Origin: Niabella ginsenosidivorans
Lineage (GTDB): Bacteria > Bacteroidota > Bacteroidia > Chitinophagales > Chitinophagaceae
DNA: 64,000 nt
Direction: 5' to 3'
Assembly: GCF_001654455.1 (NCBI RefSeq)
Contig: NZ_CP015772.1
Location: 1,488,001-1,552,000 of the forward strand
A program made the translations under genes and the position numbers. Shown in pieces: positions 30,754-39,780 of the stretch (the stretch's first letter is position 1; the number at the start of each line of letters is the position of its first letter). The notes beneath the pieces were generated by a model. That model was not told the origin of the DNA and searched no databases. It saw only the letters and a program-made list of their open reading frames with translations.

Positions 30754-30826
30754 TAGCGAGGATGGGAATTGAACCCATCACTTCAGGGGTATGCACCCAA
30801 CGCTCTTTCCAATAGCTATCGGGAAC
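30754..30826 (-). pseudogene. Degenerate tRNA-Met copy (tRNA pseudogene)
   Basis: The T-arm and the 3' acceptor strand match the two intact copies, and ATAGCT, TTGG and AGAGCG of the D-arm are still recognisable. The 5' acceptor strand no longer pairs, two D-arm bases are lost, and the anticodon loop is TGCATAC, with G in place of the invariant U33. It lies closest to the presumed promoter of the minus-strand cluster. Confidence 0.7.
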
Positions 30827-30833
30827 CGGGCCG

Positions 30834-30841
30834 CAAAAATA
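30834..30841 (-). promoter_or_regulatory. Candidate -7 element for the tRNA cluster
   Basis: On the minus strand TATTTTTG matches TAnnTTTG and ends 7 nt before the degenerate tRNA copy. A good -33 TTTG is not obvious. Confidence 0.35.
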
Positions 30842-30889
30842 GCCATTCTTATTTTAATACGAAAATCATTTTTCAGAATTTTCCGAAAA

Positions 30890-31222
30890 TTACTTTTGCG
30901 CCTCATCAATGATATCTTCCATAAAAATGGCATTATGGCTTTCGGTAAAAATACATTTACCGTTCTTTATTAAAAGTATTTGTGGCGATTCATGCCTTAT
31001 ACCATAACGTTCTGCTATCTGGTTGGAGATGGCACGATGTGCGATCAGATCCAGGAAATAAAAATCGATATCCGGCGGCAGCTCTTTTTTATTTAAACGG
31101 CTCTTGATAACCGTGCTGATCGAACAACGGGTGCTGTGCTTAAAGATCAGCTGGGGTTTATGGGCAGATGCTGTATCGATCTGCTCTAATTGTTCCTCGC
31201 GCTCCAGAATGTTCCAGTTCAT
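30890..31222 (-). CDS. ytxJ: YtxJ-like bacillithiol-system thioredoxin-fold protein
   Basis: A 110-residue protein with the family signature LIFKHSTRCSIS at residues 25-36, a monothiol thioredoxin-like site, followed by DLIAHRAISNQIAERYGIRHESPQ with the cis-Pro region and ILLIKNG. Members of this family (DUF2847) are thought to be bacilliredoxin-like monothiol proteins that use bacillithiol. This fits the presence of bshC at 56668-58269. It is 12 bp downstream of yebC on the same strand and probably co-transcribed. Confidence 0.88.
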   Translation of the reverse strand: MNWNILEREEQLEQIDTASAHKPQLIFKHSTRCSISTVIKSRLNKKELPPDIDFYFLDLIAHRAISNQIAERYGIRHESPQILLIKNGKCIFTESHNAIFMEDIIDEAQK

Positions 31223-31234
31223 TGCCTGAAAAGT

Positions 31235-31957
31235 TTATTGCATATTATGAAAAACTTTCTGCACATCGTCGTCCTGTTCCAGGCGCTCAATGAGCTTGCT
31301 CACATCCTCAGCCTGTTCATCTGTTACGGGAACGGTTGTAGTGGGAATCCATTCCACTTCGGCGCTGATAGGGGTAATGTTTTTTTCCTCCAGGGCTTTT
31401 TGCATATTCCCGAAATCATTAAAAGCCACCCGTGCTACCAGGATGTCCTTACCATTTTCGTCAGTGCTTTCTCCCAGTTCTTCCAACCCGGCATCGATCA
31501 GCTCCAGTTCCAGTTCCTCGGCGTTCAATCCTTCCGGGTTGAGCTTAAAAACTCCCATTTTGTTAAACTGGAAAGCCACGCTTCCGCTATTGCCCAGTGT
31601 GCCGCCCCCTTTATTAAAATGGGATTTTACATTCGCTACAGTGCGTACGTGATTGTCGGTAGCTGTTTCCACCAGCAGGGCTACGCCATGTGGCCCGTAT
31701 CCCTCGTAAAGAATCTCATCATAGTTTTCCATTTCCTTGCCCTGGGCGCGCTTAATGGCCGCTTCTACACGGTCCTTGGGCATGTTCACGCTTTTGGCGT
31801 TCTGCATGCAGCGGCGCAAAGCGGCATTGGTATGCGGATCGGGCCCGCCGGCTTTCACGGCAATGGCTATTTCCTTACCAATACGTGTAAACTGTTTGGC
31901 CATGCGGTCGTAACGGGCAAACATGGTCGCTTTACGAACTTCAAATATCCTTCCCAT
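31235..31957 (-). CDS. YebC/PmpR-family protein (TACO1 family)
   Basis: A 240-residue protein with the three-domain YebC arrangement. The N-terminus is [15 protein letters not shown] rather than the more common AGHSKWANIKHRK, the usual form in the Bacteroidota. Core blocks: [41 protein letters not shown] and [17 protein letters not shown]. Members have been described as transcription regulators and as ribosome-associated translation factors that help at polyproline stretches. A TAnnTTTG element lies about 37 bp upstream. Confidence 0.93.
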   Translation of the reverse strand: MGRIFEVRKATMFARYDRMAKQFTRIGKEIAIAVKAGGPDPHTNAALRRCMQNAKSVNMPKDRVEAAIKRAQGKEMENYDEILYEGYGPHGVALLVETATDNHVRTVANVKSHFNKGGGTLGNSGSVAFQFNKMGVFKLNPEGLNAEELELELIDAGLEELGESTDENGKDILVARVAFNDFGNMQKALEEKNITPISAEVEWIPTTTVPVTDEQAEDVSKLIERLEQDDDVQKVFHNMQ

Positions 31958-31993
31958 ATTCTAAAAACTCTGTCAGATTAATAAATTAGGGTG

Positions 31994-32001
31994 CAAATTT
32001 A
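31994..32001 (-). promoter_or_regulatory. Candidate -7 element for yebC-ytxJ
   Basis: Minus-strand TAAATTTG, an exact TAnnTTTG match, lies 36 bp before the yebC ATG. No clear -33 element. Confidence 0.4.
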
Positions 32002-32019
32002 CGGCTTCTTCAACGAAGT

Positions 32020-32049
32020 ATAAAACCGCCGGCAGTAAAAGCCGGCGGT
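32020..32049 (-). terminator. Intrinsic terminator of the amino-acid permease gene
   Basis: ACCGCCGGC at 32025-32033 pairs perfectly with GCCGGCGGT at 32041-32049 around a 7-nt loop. On the minus strand the stem is followed by TTTTAT, as expected for a rho-independent terminator just after the permease stop at 32070. Confidence 0.8.
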
Positions 32050-32069
32050 CATAAAAGAAAAAATGCATT

Positions 32070-33758
32070 TTATGGTTGTGGACCATCCAGACTGCCCGGG
32101 CGGGCGGTTACTTTAAAAGCAAAAATGATCAGGTGCAAAACGGCGAATCCAAGGGAAAAATAAAAAAGCCCGGTGTCCTGTACATCGGCTGTTGCATGAT
32201 GAGCGAATGCCACAATAGCCAGTATTACAGACATTACAATTCCTGTAGCAGAAACAACCCTATAGCTTTTACGGTCAAGCTTTCCCTGGTTTAAAATGCT
32301 GTTTTTTAAACCAAAGAACAGGTAAACGTCCATCCCGATGAGCATCCATACAATCAGGCGGATCCAGGTATCAAAAGGCAGAAAGGCCATCATGCCAAAA
32401 CAAACAATAATTCCCAGTACCGGTATCAGAGGAACCAACGGCGTCTTGAACGCCCGGGGGGCATTGGGGTTTGATTTTCTTAGAACCATTACGCCGATAC
32501 AAACCAGTATAAAGGCAAATAAAGTACCTATACTGGTCATTTCTCCTACAACCCTGCCGGGGATAAATGCTGCAAATAAGCTAACAAATACCATGAAAAA
32601 TAAATTGGACCTTGCCGGAGTTCTGAATTTGGTATGGACCTTAGAGAAGAATCCGGGTAGCAGCCCATCTGTGCTCATAGAATAAAAAACACGGCTTTGC
32701 CCAAGCAACATCACCAGTATCACAGAAGCGTATCCCAGTAAAATGGCTACAATGATCGTGGTATTTAGCCAGGGGTAAGCAGGAATAATATGCCCGCTGC
32801 TGTCAGGAACGCCCATATGTTCTACAGCGATTGCTACCGGGGCCAGGTGGTCACTGGAATCGCCCTTTCCAAATTCAGTGTAATGAGCCACTCCTACCAT
32901 CACATAAGCAAAAATGATATACAATATAGTACAAACCAGCAAAGAGCCCATAATGCCTATAGGCATGGCCCGTTTGGGATTTTTGGTCTCCTGTGCCGCC
33001 GTGGAAACTGCGTCAAAGCCTATATAGGCAAAAAAGACGACAGCTGCCGCACGGATAACACCCGTCCAGCCGAATTTTCCAAATGCTCCCTGGTTTTCAG
33101 GGACCAATGGATGCAAATTCTCCGGTTTTACATATTTGAAGCCTACAATAATAAAGGCCAGTACAATAGATACTTTTAGAATTACGATAATGGAATTTAC
33201 CAGGGCAGACTCACTGGTGCCTTTAATTAAAATGAGCGACATTAAGACCACTATAAATACCGCCGGCAGGTTCAACAGGCCATGGGAGCCATCTGTAGTA
33301 GTGTCAAAAGGCGTCATAATCAGGCTTTCCGGAAGGGCGACATTAAAGGAGGACAAAAGTTTATTAAGATACCCTGACCAGCTGGAAGCAACTGTAGCAG
33401 CGCCTACGGCATATTCCAGCACCAGGTCCCAGCCAATGACCCAGGCAATAAACTCGCCCATTGTAGCATAGCTATAAGTATAGGCGCTTCCGGCAACCGG
33501 TATCATACTTGCAAACTCTGCATAGCATAAACCAGCAAAAGCACAACCAACAGCTGCTATTATAAAAGATACCATAATGCCCGGACCGGCATAATTTGCA
33601 GCTGCAACCCCCGTTATAGAAAACAGGCCGGCTCCTATAATAGCGCCAATACCGAGTGCTATCAATGACCAGGAAGTCAGGGTCTTTTTTAATCCTTTTT
33701 CAGATTCCTCGGCTTCAGCTAGTAAGGCATGTAATGGCTTTTTAACAAATAATCCCAT
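32070..33758 (-). CDS. APC-superfamily amino-acid permease (YfnA/CAT-like)
   Basis: Inner-membrane amino-acid transporter of 562 residues. The ATG at 33758 (MGLFVKKPLHALLAEAEES) is preferred to a start 21 codons upstream. About 12-14 hydrophobic segments are visible, beginning with LTSWSLIALGIGAIIGAGLF, the GxG-containing first helix that binds substrate in this family. FFAYIGFDAVSTAAQETKNP is the conserved helix-6 region. An intrinsic terminator follows directly. It is divergent from the DAACS symporter gene. Confidence 0.9.
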   Translation of the reverse strand: MGLFVKKPLHALLAEAEESEKGLKKTLTSWSLIALGIGAIIGAGLFSITGVAAANYAGPGIMVSFIIAAVGCAFAGLCYAEFASMIPVAGSAYTYSYATMGEFIAWVIGWDLVLEYAVGAATVASSWSGYLNKLLSSFNVALPESLIMTPFDTTTDGSHGLLNLPAVFIVVLMSLILIKGTSESALVNSIIVILKVSIVLAFIIVGFKYVKPENLHPLVPENQGAFGKFGWTGVIRAAAVVFFAYIGFDAVSTAAQETKNPKRAMPIGIMGSLLVCTILYIIFAYVMVGVAHYTEFGKGDSSDHLAPVAIAVEHMGVPDSSGHIIPAYPWLNTTIIVAILLGYASVILVMLLGQSRVFYSMSTDGLLPGFFSKVHTKFRTPARSNLFFMVFVSLFAAFIPGRVVGEMTSIGTLFAFILVCIGVMVLRKSNPNAPRAFKTPLVPLIPVLGIIVCFGMMAFLPFDTWIRLIVWMLIGMDVYLFFGLKNSILNQGKLDRKSYRVVSATGIVMSVILAIVAFAHHATADVQDTGLFYFSLGFAVLHLIIFAFKVTARPGSLDGPQP

Positions 33759-33903
33759 GAGATTAATTTCTTTAATGAATGATTTCTTTAAAAAAATGAT
33801 ATTTCGCTGAAAAGTAAGCAATAATGTGTTTCACAAAACAAACTTGTTAGATTTTTTTGAAAAATTATTGAAAGGGAAGACATCGTTTTTCCGGTCAAAC
33901 CTT

Positions 33904-33911
33904 TAGTTTTG
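33904..33911 (+). promoter_or_regulatory. Candidate -7 element for the DAACS symporter gene
   Basis: TAGTTTTG matches TAnnTTTG and ends 6 nt before the ATG at 33918 and 18 nt before the ATG at 33930, so the transcript would have almost no 5' leader. No obvious -33 TTTG. Confidence 0.35.
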
Positions 33912-33917
33912 GAAAAT

Positions 33918-35399
33918 ATGTACTCGACTATGAACAAAAGAAAAGCCGGGGCTATAGCCATTATACTTTTTACAATTACTGCTGCTTTACATGTAATACA
34001 CGAAGAAATTCATCCCATACCTGGTGCAGTCTTATTTGCATCAAGATGGGTTTTTCTGGCAGGCCTGGCACTTTTTGCCTGTTATAAAAGATCATTGACC
34101 ACCTGGATATTTACTGCTATGGCAGTGGGCATTGAAATAGGAGTGGATTTTCCGGTATTTTCTCAAAACCTTAAATTCTTAAGCGCCATATTCCTCCGGC
34201 TTATAAAAACAATTGTGGCGCCGCTGCTGTTTTCCACCCTGGTGGTAGGCATTGCCAGCCACAGCAACCTGAAACAGGTGGGGCGTATGGGCTGGAAGGC
34301 CATTCTTTATTTTGAGATCATTACCACCTTTGCACTCATCATTGGCCTGGTGTTCATTAATCTGACCCATGCAGGTAAGGGCATTCATATACCGCCCTCT
34401 TTATTGCATGAGCTGCCGCATTCCCAGGAAAAAATAATGCAGGAAAAGGTCATTGCCATAATGGACAGTGCCGGTGTAAATATACCGCCAAAGCTCCTGG
34501 ACCGCCTCCCGGATCCCAGCGCAAAAACCTGGCAGGATCATATTGTGGATATTTTCCCGGAAAATATCATTAAATCGATCTATGAAGGAAATGTTTTACC
34601 TATAGTTTTATTTAGTGTGATCTTTGGTATCTCGGTGGCTATGTTGTCTGAGCAGCGTAAGAAACCATTGATCAGTTTTACGGAAAGCCTTTCGGAAACT
34701 ATGTTCAGGTTTACCCACATCATCATGTATTTTGCGCCCTTTGGGGTGGGTGCTGCCATAGCGGTTACCGTTGGCCACTTGGGCATCGATATCCTCAAAA
34801 ACCTGGGCATGCTGCTGATAACGTTGTACCTGGCTTTGTTTTGCTTTATCCTTTTTGTGCTCCTGCCCATTGCCTTATTTATAGCCAAAATACCTGTAAA
34901 ACGTTTTATACAGGCCGTGCGGGAGCCGGTTTCCATTGCTTTTGCCACAACCAGCTCTGATTCTGCTTTACCTAAAGCACTGGAAAACATGGAGAAATTC
35001 GGGGTACCTCAAAAAATTGTTTCATTTGTGATCCCCACCGGTTATACTTTTAACCTGGATGGTACCACGCTGTATCTTTCGCTGGCAGCTGTTTTTGTGG
35101 CGCAGGCAGCGGGCATGCATCTGTCATTCGGGGAGCAACTGCTGATCGGTTTATCCCTTATGCTAAGCAGCAAAGGCGTGGCAGCTGTGCCAAGAGCATC
35201 GCTGGTGATATTGGTGGCAACAGCACATACCTTTAAGTTGCCCCTGTGGCCCATTATGGCCATTTATGGCATTGATGAGCTGATGGACATGGCGCGCACA
35301 TCTGTTAATGTTTTGGGAAATATGCTGGCAAGTTGCGTTATTGCCCGCTGGGAAGGTGAATTTGATGAACAAAAAGCGCTGAATTTTGTAGAGGAATAA
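33918..35399 (+). CDS. Dicarboxylate/amino-acid:cation symporter (DAACS, GltP/DctA family)
   Basis: Inner-membrane sodium- or proton-coupled symporter of 493 residues. ATG at 33918 is used (MYSTMNKRK); 33930 is possible. The N-terminus has two extra hydrophobic segments before the conserved core. Core motifs: FLRLIKTIVAPLLFSTLVVGI, ATTSSDSALPKALENM (serine-rich re-entrant hairpin 1), PTGYTFNLDGTTLYLSLA (NMDGT-like motif) and SSKGVAAVPRASLVIL (hairpin 2). A 60-residue insertion between helices 4 and 5 (about 150-215) is rather hydrophilic. Confidence 0.9.
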   Translation: MYSTMNKRKAGAIAIILFTITAALHVIHEEIHPIPGAVLFASRWVFLAGLALFACYKRSLTTWIFTAMAVGIEIGVDFPVFSQNLKFLSAIFLRLIKTIVAPLLFSTLVVGIASHSNLKQVGRMGWKAILYFEIITTFALIIGLVFINLTHAGKGIHIPPSLLHELPHSQEKIMQEKVIAIMDSAGVNIPPKLLDRLPDPSAKTWQDHIVDIFPENIIKSIYEGNVLPIVLFSVIFGISVAMLSEQRKKPLISFTESLSETMFRFTHIIMYFAPFGVGAAIAVTVGHLGIDILKNLGMLLITLYLALFCFILFVLLPIALFIAKIPVKRFIQAVREPVSIAFATTSSDSALPKALENMEKFGVPQKIVSFVIPTGYTFNLDGTTLYLSLAAVFVAQAAGMHLSFGEQLLIGLSLMLSSKGVAAVPRASLVILVATAHTFKLPLWPIMAIYGIDELMDMARTSVNVLGNMLASCVIARWEGEFDEQKALNFVEE

Positions 35400-35412
35400 T
35401 TAAAACCAAAAA

Positions 35413-36195
35413 ATGATCGAACTTTTAAGCAGCTTTAGCTGGACGCAGTTGTTACAACCGCAGTGGTATATTGAAAATGGAGGGCTTTGGCTGTTGCTTT
35501 TCGTGGTGTTTGCCGAAACCGGTTTGTTTGCCGGGTTTTTTCTTCCGGGGGATACGCTGCTTTTTATAGCGGGTATTTATGCACATAACATAGGGGAAGG
35601 GCCCAATGCAGAGCCCGGTCTTGCTTATCAGTTTCTCAAACATTTTAACCTGGGCCATATTCAGAATGAATGGGTAGACCTGATCATACTCTGGATACTC
35701 ATTTCACTTTGTGGGGTTTTAGGCAATATGATAGGATACTGGACCGGCAGAAAAGTAGGACCCGCCATGTATAACTGGAAGGAGAACTTCTTTTTTAAAC
35801 GCCGTTACCTGGAACAGGCACATGACTTTTATGAAAAACATGGTGGGGGCGCTATTATCGTTGCCCGTTTTCTCCCTTTTATCAGAACCTTTGCGCCCAT
35901 TGTTGCAGGTATTGTAGGCATGAACAAAGCCAAATTTACCTTCTATAATATCATCGGGTGCGTAGCCTGGGTTTTTTCCATGTTATTTGCGGGGCACTTC
36001 CTTCAGAAATGGTTGATGGCCTCGTTTGGTTTTGATCTGAAACAGCACCTGGAGTACATTGTACTGGGTATTGTAATTATAACAACAGCGCCCGTAATTA
36101 TAAAGCTGGTCGGCGGTAAAAAGAAGGCGGCAGCAACAGCAGCCGGTTCCAACGCTACTGCTGAAAATGCGGATTCCTCTTTTTCCGGAAAATAG
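35413..36195 (+). CDS. DedA-family (VTT domain) membrane protein
   Basis: A 260-residue membrane protein of the DedA family, members of which have roles in lipid-carrier recycling and membrane homeostasis. Motifs: FAETGLFAGFFLPGDTLLF near residue 33, GNMIGYWTGRKVG near residue 109, and ARFLPFIRTFAPIVAGI near residue 154 with the conserved arginines. The C-terminal tail after residue 235 is Lys/Ala-rich and not conserved. It follows the symporter by 13 bp. Confidence 0.93.
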   Translation: MIELLSSFSWTQLLQPQWYIENGGLWLLLFVVFAETGLFAGFFLPGDTLLFIAGIYAHNIGEGPNAEPGLAYQFLKHFNLGHIQNEWVDLIILWILISLCGVLGNMIGYWTGRKVGPAMYNWKENFFFKRRYLEQAHDFYEKHGGGAIIVARFLPFIRTFAPIVAGIVGMNKAKFTFYNIIGCVAWVFSMLFAGHFLQKWLMASFGFDLKQHLEYIVLGIVIITTAPVIIKLVGGKKKAAATAAGSNATAENADSSFSGK

Positions 36196-37308
36196 ACGGA
36201 TGGCCTGTTACCAGGAGGTAGATTGCTTTTGCTGGTGATATCTTTTATTGTTATTGACTCGACTGTAGTACTATCGCTCTTCGGAACTTGCAGTTCCGAA
36301 GCAATATTCTATCGCTTAAAGCGGTAGAATAGAGGGGCTGACCAAAAAGTCCCTTTTGTCATACTGTCCTGATAGATTCCTATCGTGTGGACCTAAATAA
36401 GGTGAAGTCAAGGTCATCCGACAGCTGTGGACCAGCCGTGCACATGGGCATTCATTACAAAAAGTTATAGCAGGTTTTATTGTCAGGGGAGGTTGCAGCC
36501 TCCTATGTTTGTCTGTGCAATCTTTACTGCCCGGCCCCGGAACTTGGGGCTTTATGGGAACGATTGATTAAAAGACAGACTTTTTTTGTGTAAAGAACGG
36601 GCGCTTTGTCGTTCTTTGATTATCGGGTTAAAATAACGTATAGCTTAAAGTAAATCCCCCGATGTGAAAAATTATATTCAGATAGATCAAAGCTGCATAG
36701 AAGGTGTCCGCAAAGCAGCGAAAAGAAAAATCAAGCGGAATGGCGTTCCGCCTGCAGCGGAATAGGGCCTGAAGCGCAGGTTTTTCTGGTTCCGCCGGCG
36801 GCACGGAGGCAGAATTTGCCTTTTTGCGGACAAGTCCCGAACGTTCGGGATTGCTCCACTTTTTCATCGACTGGAAAAAGTGGAAGAAGAGAAAAACAAT
36901 AGAATAATCGTATACTTAGACGATTGCCAGGAAGTTGATCCGCCAACCGGTTATTGCCGTCAACTTATGGTTCGAGCCGACAACTCTCCGCTTTTATTAC
37001 AATCGTCTTAACAACGAACTGAAGTTCGTCGTTAGCACATTTGGCCGGGGCACGCCTCTGTACGCATCCTCATAGCAATTCCTGAACAATGAGCTGCCGC
37101 TCTTTGCAGGCCCAAGGGCCAGCTGCCTGGTTCATGGAACAACTCTGGAATTAATTCCGCTTTCCGTATAAGTTCTTATGGTTCCCTTTTATTGACCCGG
37201 CTGTAGTACAGGTGGCAGCTTTGTTGCGTCGCTCCATTCACCGCCCGGTAATTCTTATCAACTTTGTCTATATTGCAGGCTCGTTAAAAATACTTAAACA
37301 GAACGGGC
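36196..37308. other. 1.1-kb non-coding, palindrome-rich region
   Basis: No complete gene is supported. It contains several strong palindromes: CTTCGGAACT/AGTTCCGAAG at 36279-36301, TTCTATCGCTT/AAGCGGTAGAA just after, TCCCGAACGTTCGGGA near 36834, and a TCCACTTTTTC/GGAAAAAGTGGA hairpin near 36855-36885. The 21-bp sequence at 36251-36271 recurs with two mismatches at 37189-37209, so most of the region lies between near-identical direct repeats. On the minus strand a short open frame ends at 36628 in GGFTLSYTLF, which resembles the last strand of an outer-membrane barrel and may be a remnant. Confidence 0.6.
36339..36366 (+). repeat. Copy of the MITE-like end sequence found at 48816-48948
   Basis: The 28 bases starting TGACCAAAAAGTCCCTTTTG match, with two differences, the reverse complement of the right end of the element at 48816-48948. 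Confidence 0.6.
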
Positions 37309-39780
37309 ATGATCACTCTTCTTACGGGCGCTTTGCAGCCAGCCTCCGGGCGTGTACAGATTTTCTGCGTAAAAAAAAGGTTATTGAAACAGGCGTTTGC
37401 GGTGTTACTATTAATTGTAGCTGCGCTGCCGGCAGGTGCCCAGAAAAACATTTACCACCAGGGATGGATCGATTTTAATAAAAACGGAAAAAAAGATATC
37501 TATGAAGACCCCACGATGCCTGTTGACCTGCGCGTAAAAGATCTGCTTGCTCAAATGACGGTGGATGAAAAGACCTGCCAGACAGCAACGCTGTATGGTT
37601 ATGGCCGCGTATTAAAAGATGAGCTGCCAACAGCACAATGGAAAACGAAGATCTGGAAGGACGGCATTGCCAATATTGATGAAGAGCTGAACGGGCTGGC
37701 TCATAATAAGAAGGCGCAGACAAAATACTCCTATCCCTTTAGCGCTCATGCGGAGGCCATTAACAAAGTGCAAAGATGGTTTGTAGAAGAAACCCGGCTC
37801 GGTATACCGGTCGATTTTACGAACGAAGGCATCCACGGACTGAACCACGACCATGCTACTGCGTTTCCGGCGCCCATTGGCATTGGCGCTACATGGGATA
37901 AAGAGCTGGTGCATAAAATGGGAAAGATCGTAGGGCAGGAGGCCAAAGCCCTGGGATACACCAATGTGTATGCACCTATCCTGGATGTGGCGCGCGACCA
38001 GCGCTGGGGCCGCGTAGTGGAAACTTATGGAGAGGATCCGTTCCTGGTGGCAAGCCTTGGAACCGCTATGGCGGGTGGTATACAGGAAAACGGGGTGGCA
38101 TCCACATTAAAGCATTTTGCAGTGTACAGTGTGCCTAAAGGGGGCCGTGATGGCAATGCAAGAACCGACCCGCATGTGGCGCCCAGGGAAATGCAGCAGC
38201 TTTTCCTGTATCCTTTCAGAAAGGTCATACAAAACGTGCATCCCATGGGCGTTATGAGCAGCTATAATGATTGGGACGGGATGCCGGTAACCGGAAGCAA
38301 TTATTTTTTAACAAAACTGCTAAGGCAACAATTCGGGTTTGATGGCTATGTAGTATCTGACAGCCGCGCTGTTGAATTTATATCGGAAAAGCATCATGTA
38401 GCAAAAGATTATAAGGAAGCGGTGAAAATGGCCATAGAAGCGGGGCTGAATGTAAGAACGGATTTTACGCTTCCGGATACCTTTATACTGCCCCTGCGGC
38501 AGCTGATAAAAGAAGGTGGCGTTTCTATGGAAACCCTGGACCAGCGGGTGGGAGAAGTGCTGAAAGTAAAATTTAAGCTGGGGCTTTTTGACCAGCCTTA
38601 TGTAAAAGATCCTAAAGCGGCTGATCAAATCGTTGCCACTGAGGCGTCTGAAGCAACAGCGCTTGAAATGAACCGGGAGTCGCTGGTCTTATTAAAGAAT
38701 GAGAACAAGCTGCTGCCGCTTTCGCTGGACCGGTATAAGAACATATTGGTTACCGGTCCGCTGGCCGATGAAAAAGGGCATGCCATCAGCCGGTATGGCC
38801 CTTCCAATAAAAAAGTGATCTCGGTATTGGAAGGCATTCAGCAATTTGCAGGCAATAAAGCAAAGGTGCAGTATGTAAAAGGGTGTGAGGTAGTAGATGC
38901 TACCTGGCCGGAAAGTGAAATTATTGATACGCCGTTAACGCAGCAGGAAACAGATGACATCAATAAAGCAGTGGAAGCCGCAAAACAAAGTGATGTGGTG
39001 CTGGCAGTGGTAGGCGAAGATGATAAGCGCGTAGGAGAGAGCCTGTCGCGTACCGGATTGAATCTGCCGGGGCGTCAATTGAAATTGCTGGAGGCGTTGA
39101 AGAAAACAGGAAAGCCTGTTGTGATGATCCTTATTAACGGGCAACCCTTAACCATCAATTGGGAGAACCGCTACATGGATGCGATCCTGGAAACCTGGTT
39201 CCCCGGGCCTCAGGGCGGTACCGCCATTGCGGAAGCTGTTTTCGGAGCCTATAATCCCGGTGGAAAATTAACCACAACGTTTCCTAAAACAACCGGGCAG
39301 ATCGAAATGAATTTTCCCTTCAAACCTGCATCACATGCCGGCCAGCCGGGCGATGGGCCAAACGGTTATGGTAAAACAGCAGTTGTGGGTCCGCTGTATC
39401 CGTTTGGCTATGGGCTCAGCTATACCAGTTTTGAATATTCCAATCTTCAGGTAGCTCCGGAAAAAGGAAGAACGCAATCGGACATTACGGTTTCGGTTGA
39501 TATCAAAAACACAGGTGCCGTAAAGGGAGATGAAGTAGTGCAGTTGTATGTGCAGCAGTTGGTAAGCAGTGTTACCACCTATGAATCCATTCTCAGGGGA
39601 TTTGAACGCGTACCGCTGAACCCGGGGGAAACCCGGACGGTGCATTTCAGGCTCACACCGGACGATCTGTCCATTCTGGATAAGAACAATAATTTTGTAG
39701 TGGAGCCGGGCGCCTTTAATATCATGATCGGCAGCTCATCAGAAGACATCCGTCTGAAAAAACAGATCGAGCTGGAATAG
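37309..39780 (+). CDS. Glycoside hydrolase family 3 (beta-glucosidase-like), secreted
   Basis: Periplasmic or secreted glycosidase. The 823-residue frame starts at ATG 37309, but the hydrophobic signal core (KQAFAVLLLIVAALPAGAQ) begins about residue 27, so the TTG at 37384 may be the true start. The GH3 N-domain includes LLAQMTVDEKTCQ, RLGIPVDFTNEGIHGL and DQRWGRVVETYGEDPFL, and the nucleophile Asp in FDGYVVSDSRAVEF. The GH3 C-domain contains NRESLVLLKNENKLLPL, GEDDKRVGESLSRTGLNLPG and GAYNPGGKLTTTFP. A C-terminal fibronectin-III-like domain (SVDIKNTGAVKGDEVVQLYV) follows. The SDS instead of SDW at the nucleophile and the NVRTDFTLPD block point to a Bacteroidota subfamily. Confidence 0.93.
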   Translation: MITLLTGALQPASGRVQIFCVKKRLLKQAFAVLLLIVAALPAGAQKNIYHQGWIDFNKNGKKDIYEDPTMPVDLRVKDLLAQMTVDEKTCQTATLYGYGRVLKDELPTAQWKTKIWKDGIANIDEELNGLAHNKKAQTKYSYPFSAHAEAINKVQRWFVEETRLGIPVDFTNEGIHGLNHDHATAFPAPIGIGATWDKELVHKMGKIVGQEAKALGYTNVYAPILDVARDQRWGRVVETYGEDPFLVASLGTAMAGGIQENGVASTLKHFAVYSVPKGGRDGNARTDPHVAPREMQQLFLYPFRKVIQNVHPMGVMSSYNDWDGMPVTGSNYFLTKLLRQQFGFDGYVVSDSRAVEFISEKHHVAKDYKEAVKMAIEAGLNVRTDFTLPDTFILPLRQLIKEGGVSMETLDQRVGEVLKVKFKLGLFDQPYVKDPKAADQIVATEASEATALEMNRESLVLLKNENKLLPLSLDRYKNILVTGPLADEKGHAISRYGPSNKKVISVLEGIQQFAGNKAKVQYVKGCEVVDATWPESEIIDTPLTQQETDDINKAVEAAKQSDVVLAVVGEDDKRVGESLSRTGLNLPGRQLKLLEALKKTGKPVVMILINGQPLTINWENRYMDAILETWFPGPQGGTAIAEAVFGAYNPGGKLTTTFPKTTGQIEMNFPFKPASHAGQPGDGPNGYGKTAVVGPLYPFGYGLSYTSFEYSNLQVAPEKGRTQSDITVSVDIKNTGAVKGDEVVQLYVQQLVSSVTTYESILRGFERVPLNPGETRTVHFRLTPDDLSILDKNNNFVVEPGAFNIMIGSSSEDIRLKKQIELE

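Noticed and set aside
31290-31652. Plus-strand frame over yebC
   Set aside because: Shadow of the yebC coding sequence, serine-rich because of reversed codon bias.
36628-36867. 79-codon minus-strand frame as a real gene
   Set aside because: It runs through the palindromic repeat region; only the last dozen residues resemble an outer-membrane protein end, so it is mentioned only as a possible remnant.
38340-38375. SDS instead of SDW at the GH3 nucleophile as an inactivating change
   Set aside because: The nucleophile Asp is kept and neighbouring blocks fit a known Bacteroidota-type GH3 subgroup, so loss of activity is not supported.
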